NCBI GenBank assembly: GCA_002506175.1
Contig: DAXB01000023.1
Span: 1 to 7,008, forward strand
Direction of reading: 5' to 3'
DNA length: 7,008 bases
From: Methanomassiliicoccaceae archaeon UBA113
GTDB lineage: Archaea > Thermoplasmatota > Thermoplasmata > Methanomassiliicoccales > Methanomethylophilaceae
Under the pieces are notes generated by a model. The model was given only the letters and a program-made list of their open reading frames with translations, had not been told where the DNA came from and did no database searches. The position numbers and the translations under genes were made by a program. This document shows positions 5,063 to 7,008 of this stretch, piece after piece. Position 1 is the first letter of the stretch, and every line of letters starts with the position of its first letter.

Positions 5063-6514
5063 ATGGAGAATCTCAAACTCAACATCCTCACACCTGAAGA
5101 GGTACAGGAGATCCACAAGGCAACACTGAAGGTCCTGGCGGAATCCGGAATCCTCGTCGACTCGGTAGAGGCACGCGAGCTGTTCAGGAAGAACGGCTGC
5201 GATGTGGACGAAGAGACCAAGATGGTCAAGATGCCTGAAAAGGTTGTCATGGATGCGCTAGCTAAGGTGCCCGAGGAGTTCACCCTGTACAGCAGGGATG
5301 GAAAGCACAACGTCCTCTTCAAATCGGACGGATCCCTCGTGCACAACAACACATTCGGAATCGGAACGAAGATCATCGAATACACGGATGACGGAAAGTA
5401 CATCGACAGGGAAGCAACCCTTAAAGATCTCGGTGACATCGCAAAGGTCGCAGATTACTGCGACAACATTGACTTCTTCTGCTCACCCGTATCCGCTATG
5501 GACCACGCAGATGACCCGGTCCGCACATTGAAGGAGATGAAGGCTCTTCTGGTCAATTCAGTTAAGCCCATCGACCTCGATTCGGATTCCGATTTCTATC
5601 AGGATTATTTCGACATGGTCGCAGCCTGCTACGGAGGAGACAAGGAGCGTGCGATGCGCGAACCCATCAATACAGTAGGGTGCTGTCCCGCAAGCCCTCT
5701 TCAGCTCGATGCAGAGCTCTGCGCAACAGCTCTGACCGGACCCAAATACGGATTCCCGATCAATATCCTCAGTATGGCGATGGCAGCGGCGTCATCCCCG
5801 ATCTTCCTTGCGGGAACGCTCGTCACCCACAATGCGGAAGTCATCGCGGGACTCGTGCTTGTACAGCTCGCATTCCCCGGCCACCCCTGCATTTACGGAT
5901 CATCCACAACATGCTTCGACTTCTACAGTCAGTCCGCTCCCGTCGGATCCCCCGAGATTGCAATGATCGGAGCCGGAGTCGCCACACTAGCACAGTTCTA
6001 CAAGATCCCCTCGATCGTGGCGGGATCCTAGTCCGATGCCAAGAGGCCCAACGCACAGGCGGCACACGAGAAGACAATCACCAATCTCCTCCCCCTCCTC
6101 GCCGGACCATCGTCCATCTACGGAGCGGGAATGCTGGAGCTCGGAATGTCATTCTCGATGGAGCAGCTCGTCATCGACAACGAGATCATCGAGATGTCCC
6201 GCTTCGCCAAGAAAGGAATAATCGTCAACGACAAGATGATGGCAGTGGATGCCATCAAAGAGGTCGGAGCAGGAGGAGACTTCCTTGGACACAAGACCAC
6301 ACTCGACAACGTCGGAATGCCCTCTCATACAACAGTCCTCGATCGTCAGATGTTCGGAGGATGGGACAGAGACGGACGTCCCGATACAGTCGATCTCGCA
6401 CACAAGGTGGTTGCACAGGCATTAGCCAACCCGCCGCTCAATCCCGTGTCAGATGATGTCATGAAGGCAATTGACGCCATCATCGCACGCAAAGAGAAAG
6501 AGCTCGGCTGCTGA
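5063..6514 (+). CDS. mttB: Trimethylamine methyltransferase MttB, pyrrolysine-containing (TAG read through at 6029-6031)
   Basis: MttB transfers a methyl group from trimethylamine to the corrinoid protein MttC, leaving dimethylamine for MtbB. The frame from ATG 5063 meets TAG 6029-6031 and continues in register to TGA 6512-6514, giving 483 residues with pyrrolysine at 323; from memory, the M. barkeri enzyme is about 495 with pyrrolysine at 334, so the part after pyrrolysine has nearly the same length. Family blocks include ILTPEEVQEIHKATLKVLAESGI (9-31, N-terminal helices), SPLQLD (211-216), FPGHPCIYGS (271-280), PEIAMIGAG (297-305), VAGS-Pyl-SDAK and, after the amber codon, YGAGMLELGMSFSMEQL (353-369). 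The amber codon separates it from the large non-pyrrolysine MttB superfamily (glycine betaine and related demethylases), which supports trimethylamine as substrate. Found directly upstream of a corrinoid protein gene. Standard annotation would truncate it at 6031. Confidence 0.96.
6029..6031 (+). other. In-frame amber codon decoded as pyrrolysine (residue 323 of MttB)
   Basis: TAG falls between codons for IVAGS and SDAKRPNAQAA, the pyrrolysine position of MttB, and the same frame stays open with family sequence for 160 further residues. Confidence 0.93.
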
Positions 6515-6534
6515 TCGATAAGAGAGATTCTCCA

Positions 6535-6556
6535 GGGCCGGACCCTTGTCCGGCCC
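6535..6556 (+). terminator. Strong hairpin in the mttB-mttC spacer, without a T-run
   Basis: GGGCCGGAC (6535-6543) and GTCCGGCCC (6548-6556) form a perfect 9-bp GC-rich stem with loop CCTT, 20 bases after the mttB stop. AAATATGAG follows rather than a T-run, so it looks more like an RNA processing or 3' stabilising element than an archaeal terminator. Confidence 0.55.
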
Positions 6557-6607
6557 AAATATGAGAATCATTCGGCAAATCAAACTGTTTAGACAACAGC
6601 CAGCAAT

Positions 6608-6627
6608 GGCATCTATGCCCAATTGGG
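6608..6627 (+). promoter_or_regulatory. Overlapping palindromes upstream of the corrinoid gene, possible operator
   Basis: GGCAT-CT-ATGCC (6608-6619) overlaps the perfect 10-base palindrome CCCAATTGGG (6618-6627). They lie about 85-100 bases before ATG 6710 and could bind a regulator of mttC. No partner is known from the sequence. Confidence 0.3.
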
Positions 6628-6671
6628 ACCTTATTCATCTGTCGGGAAGACACCTGACGAAAGAATGAATA

Positions 6672-6701
6672 TTGTATAATACAAAAAATCCAAAAAGGAG
6701 G
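6672..6701 (+). promoter_or_regulatory. AT-rich start region and ribosome binding site of the corrinoid gene
   Basis: GGAGG (6697-6701) is eight bases before ATG 6710 and fixes the start. TTGTATAATAC (6672-6682) looks like a TATA box but is too near: transcription from it would begin at about the ribosome binding site. A TATA-like TTATTCAT near 6631-6638 would be better placed but is weak. Confidence 0.5.
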
Positions 6702-6709
6702 AATACAAA

Positions 6710-7008
6710 ATGTCACAGGCAGATATCGAGATGGCAGCATACACAGCTGTCATGAAGTACGACGTCGAGGGATCCAAGAAGGCTGCAAACGATGCAGTCG
6801 CACAGGGAGCAGACCTCGTCGCAGTCATCAACAACGGATACACAAAGGCAATCTCCGAGGTCGGAGAGCTCTTCGCACAGAAGAAGCTCTTCCTGCCCCA
6901 CATCATGGCAGCAGCCGGTGCACTCACCGCTGGAATGGAGATCATCGAGCCCGAGCTCGCAAAGAAGGGCGGAGATGTCGGAACCGGACTCGGAACCGTC
7001 GTCATCTG
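6710..7008 (+). CDS. mttC: Methylamine corrinoid protein, N-terminal part (probably trimethylamine corrinoid protein MttC)
   Basis: The frame is open from ATG 6710 to the window edge, giving 99 residues plus two bases. The sequence is the helical cap domain of the MtmC/MtbC/MttC family: helices at about 3-18 and 21-33, then LVAVINNGYTKAISEVGELF and KKLFLPHIMAAAGALTAGMEIIEPEL, the F-L-P-x-x-x-x-A-x-x-A/T-x-x-x-G-M/L pattern of corrinoid cap domains. The start of the Rossmann domain (GTGLGTVVI) is just visible; the D-x-H-x-x-G cobalt-ligand motif lies beyond the edge. It receives the methyl group from its methyltransferase and passes it on to a CoM methyltransferase. Choice of MttC rests on its place after mttB; MtbC or MtmC cannot be excluded. 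Codon use is strongly biased (GGA, GCA, CTC, AAG), like mtbB and mttB, as expected of very highly expressed genes. Confidence 0.85.
   Translation, partial: MSQADIEMAAYTAVMKYDVEGSKKAANDAVAQGADLVAVINNGYTKAISEVGELFAQKKLFLPHIMAAAGALTAGMEIIEPELAKKGGDVGTGLGTVVI

Noticed and set aside
5680..6456. 258-residue frame overlapping mttB
   Set aside because: Arg/Pro/Ser-rich low-complexity product in another frame of a recognised gene; open only because of biased codon use.
6131..6514. Separate 127-residue gene from ATG 6131
   Set aside because: It is in frame with mttB and is the C-terminal part of MttB after the amber codon.
6631..7005. 124-residue minus-strand frame
   Set aside because: Antisense to the corrinoid gene, whose product is clearly recognised; Ser/Ala composition is a mirror of its codon bias.

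Overview
The window reads as part of a methylamine-utilisation locus of a methylotrophic methanogenic archaeon. The decisive evidence is two methyltransferase genes, mtbB (dimethylamine) and mttB (trimethylamine), each split by one in-frame amber codon (TAG 1175-1177 and TAG 6029-6031). Both codons lie where these families carry pyrrolysine. The balanced-to-high GC of the coding DNA, Shine-Dalgarno motifs of the GGAGGTG type, T-rich archaeal TATA-like boxes and the lack of any TAG stop fit Methanomassiliicoccales (gut-type Methanomethylophilaceae) better than the more AT-rich Methanosarcina. That placement is an inference.

Layout (all genes on + strand). 1-93: C-terminus of a methylamine corrinoid protein, probably mtbC. 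110-1516: mtbB, followed by two tandem GC-rich hairpins and a T-run. 1633-2028: DUF3592-like membrane protein, then a 28-residue membrane microprotein (2039-2125). 2254-2916: MarR-type regulator. 2917-3505: about 590 bp of AT-rich intergenic DNA with a CATC tandem repeat, matching inverted repeats, TATA-like boxes and a leader hairpin. About 3506/3536-4573: ten-helix DMT/EamA-type permease, a candidate methylamine importer. 4575-4874: small winged-helix-like protein. 4879-4995: 38-residue membrane microprotein. 5063-6514: mttB. 6515-6709: spacer with a strong hairpin and palindromes. 6710 to the edge: N-terminus of a corrinoid protein, probably mttC.

Working model: the permease brings in methylamine; MttB and MtbB use pyrrolysine to transfer a methyl group from tri- and dimethylamine to their corrinoid proteins (MttC, MtbC); a methylcobamide:CoM methyltransferase outside the window would pass it to coenzyme M for methanogenesis. 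The MarR protein and the small winged-helix protein are the local candidates for control.

The least familiar parts are the permease / winged-helix / 38-residue membrane peptide cassette between the methyltransferase genes, the permease start region (perfect ribosome binding site facing ATA rather than ATG), and the structured mttB-mttC spacer. All nine gene ends visible use TGA.
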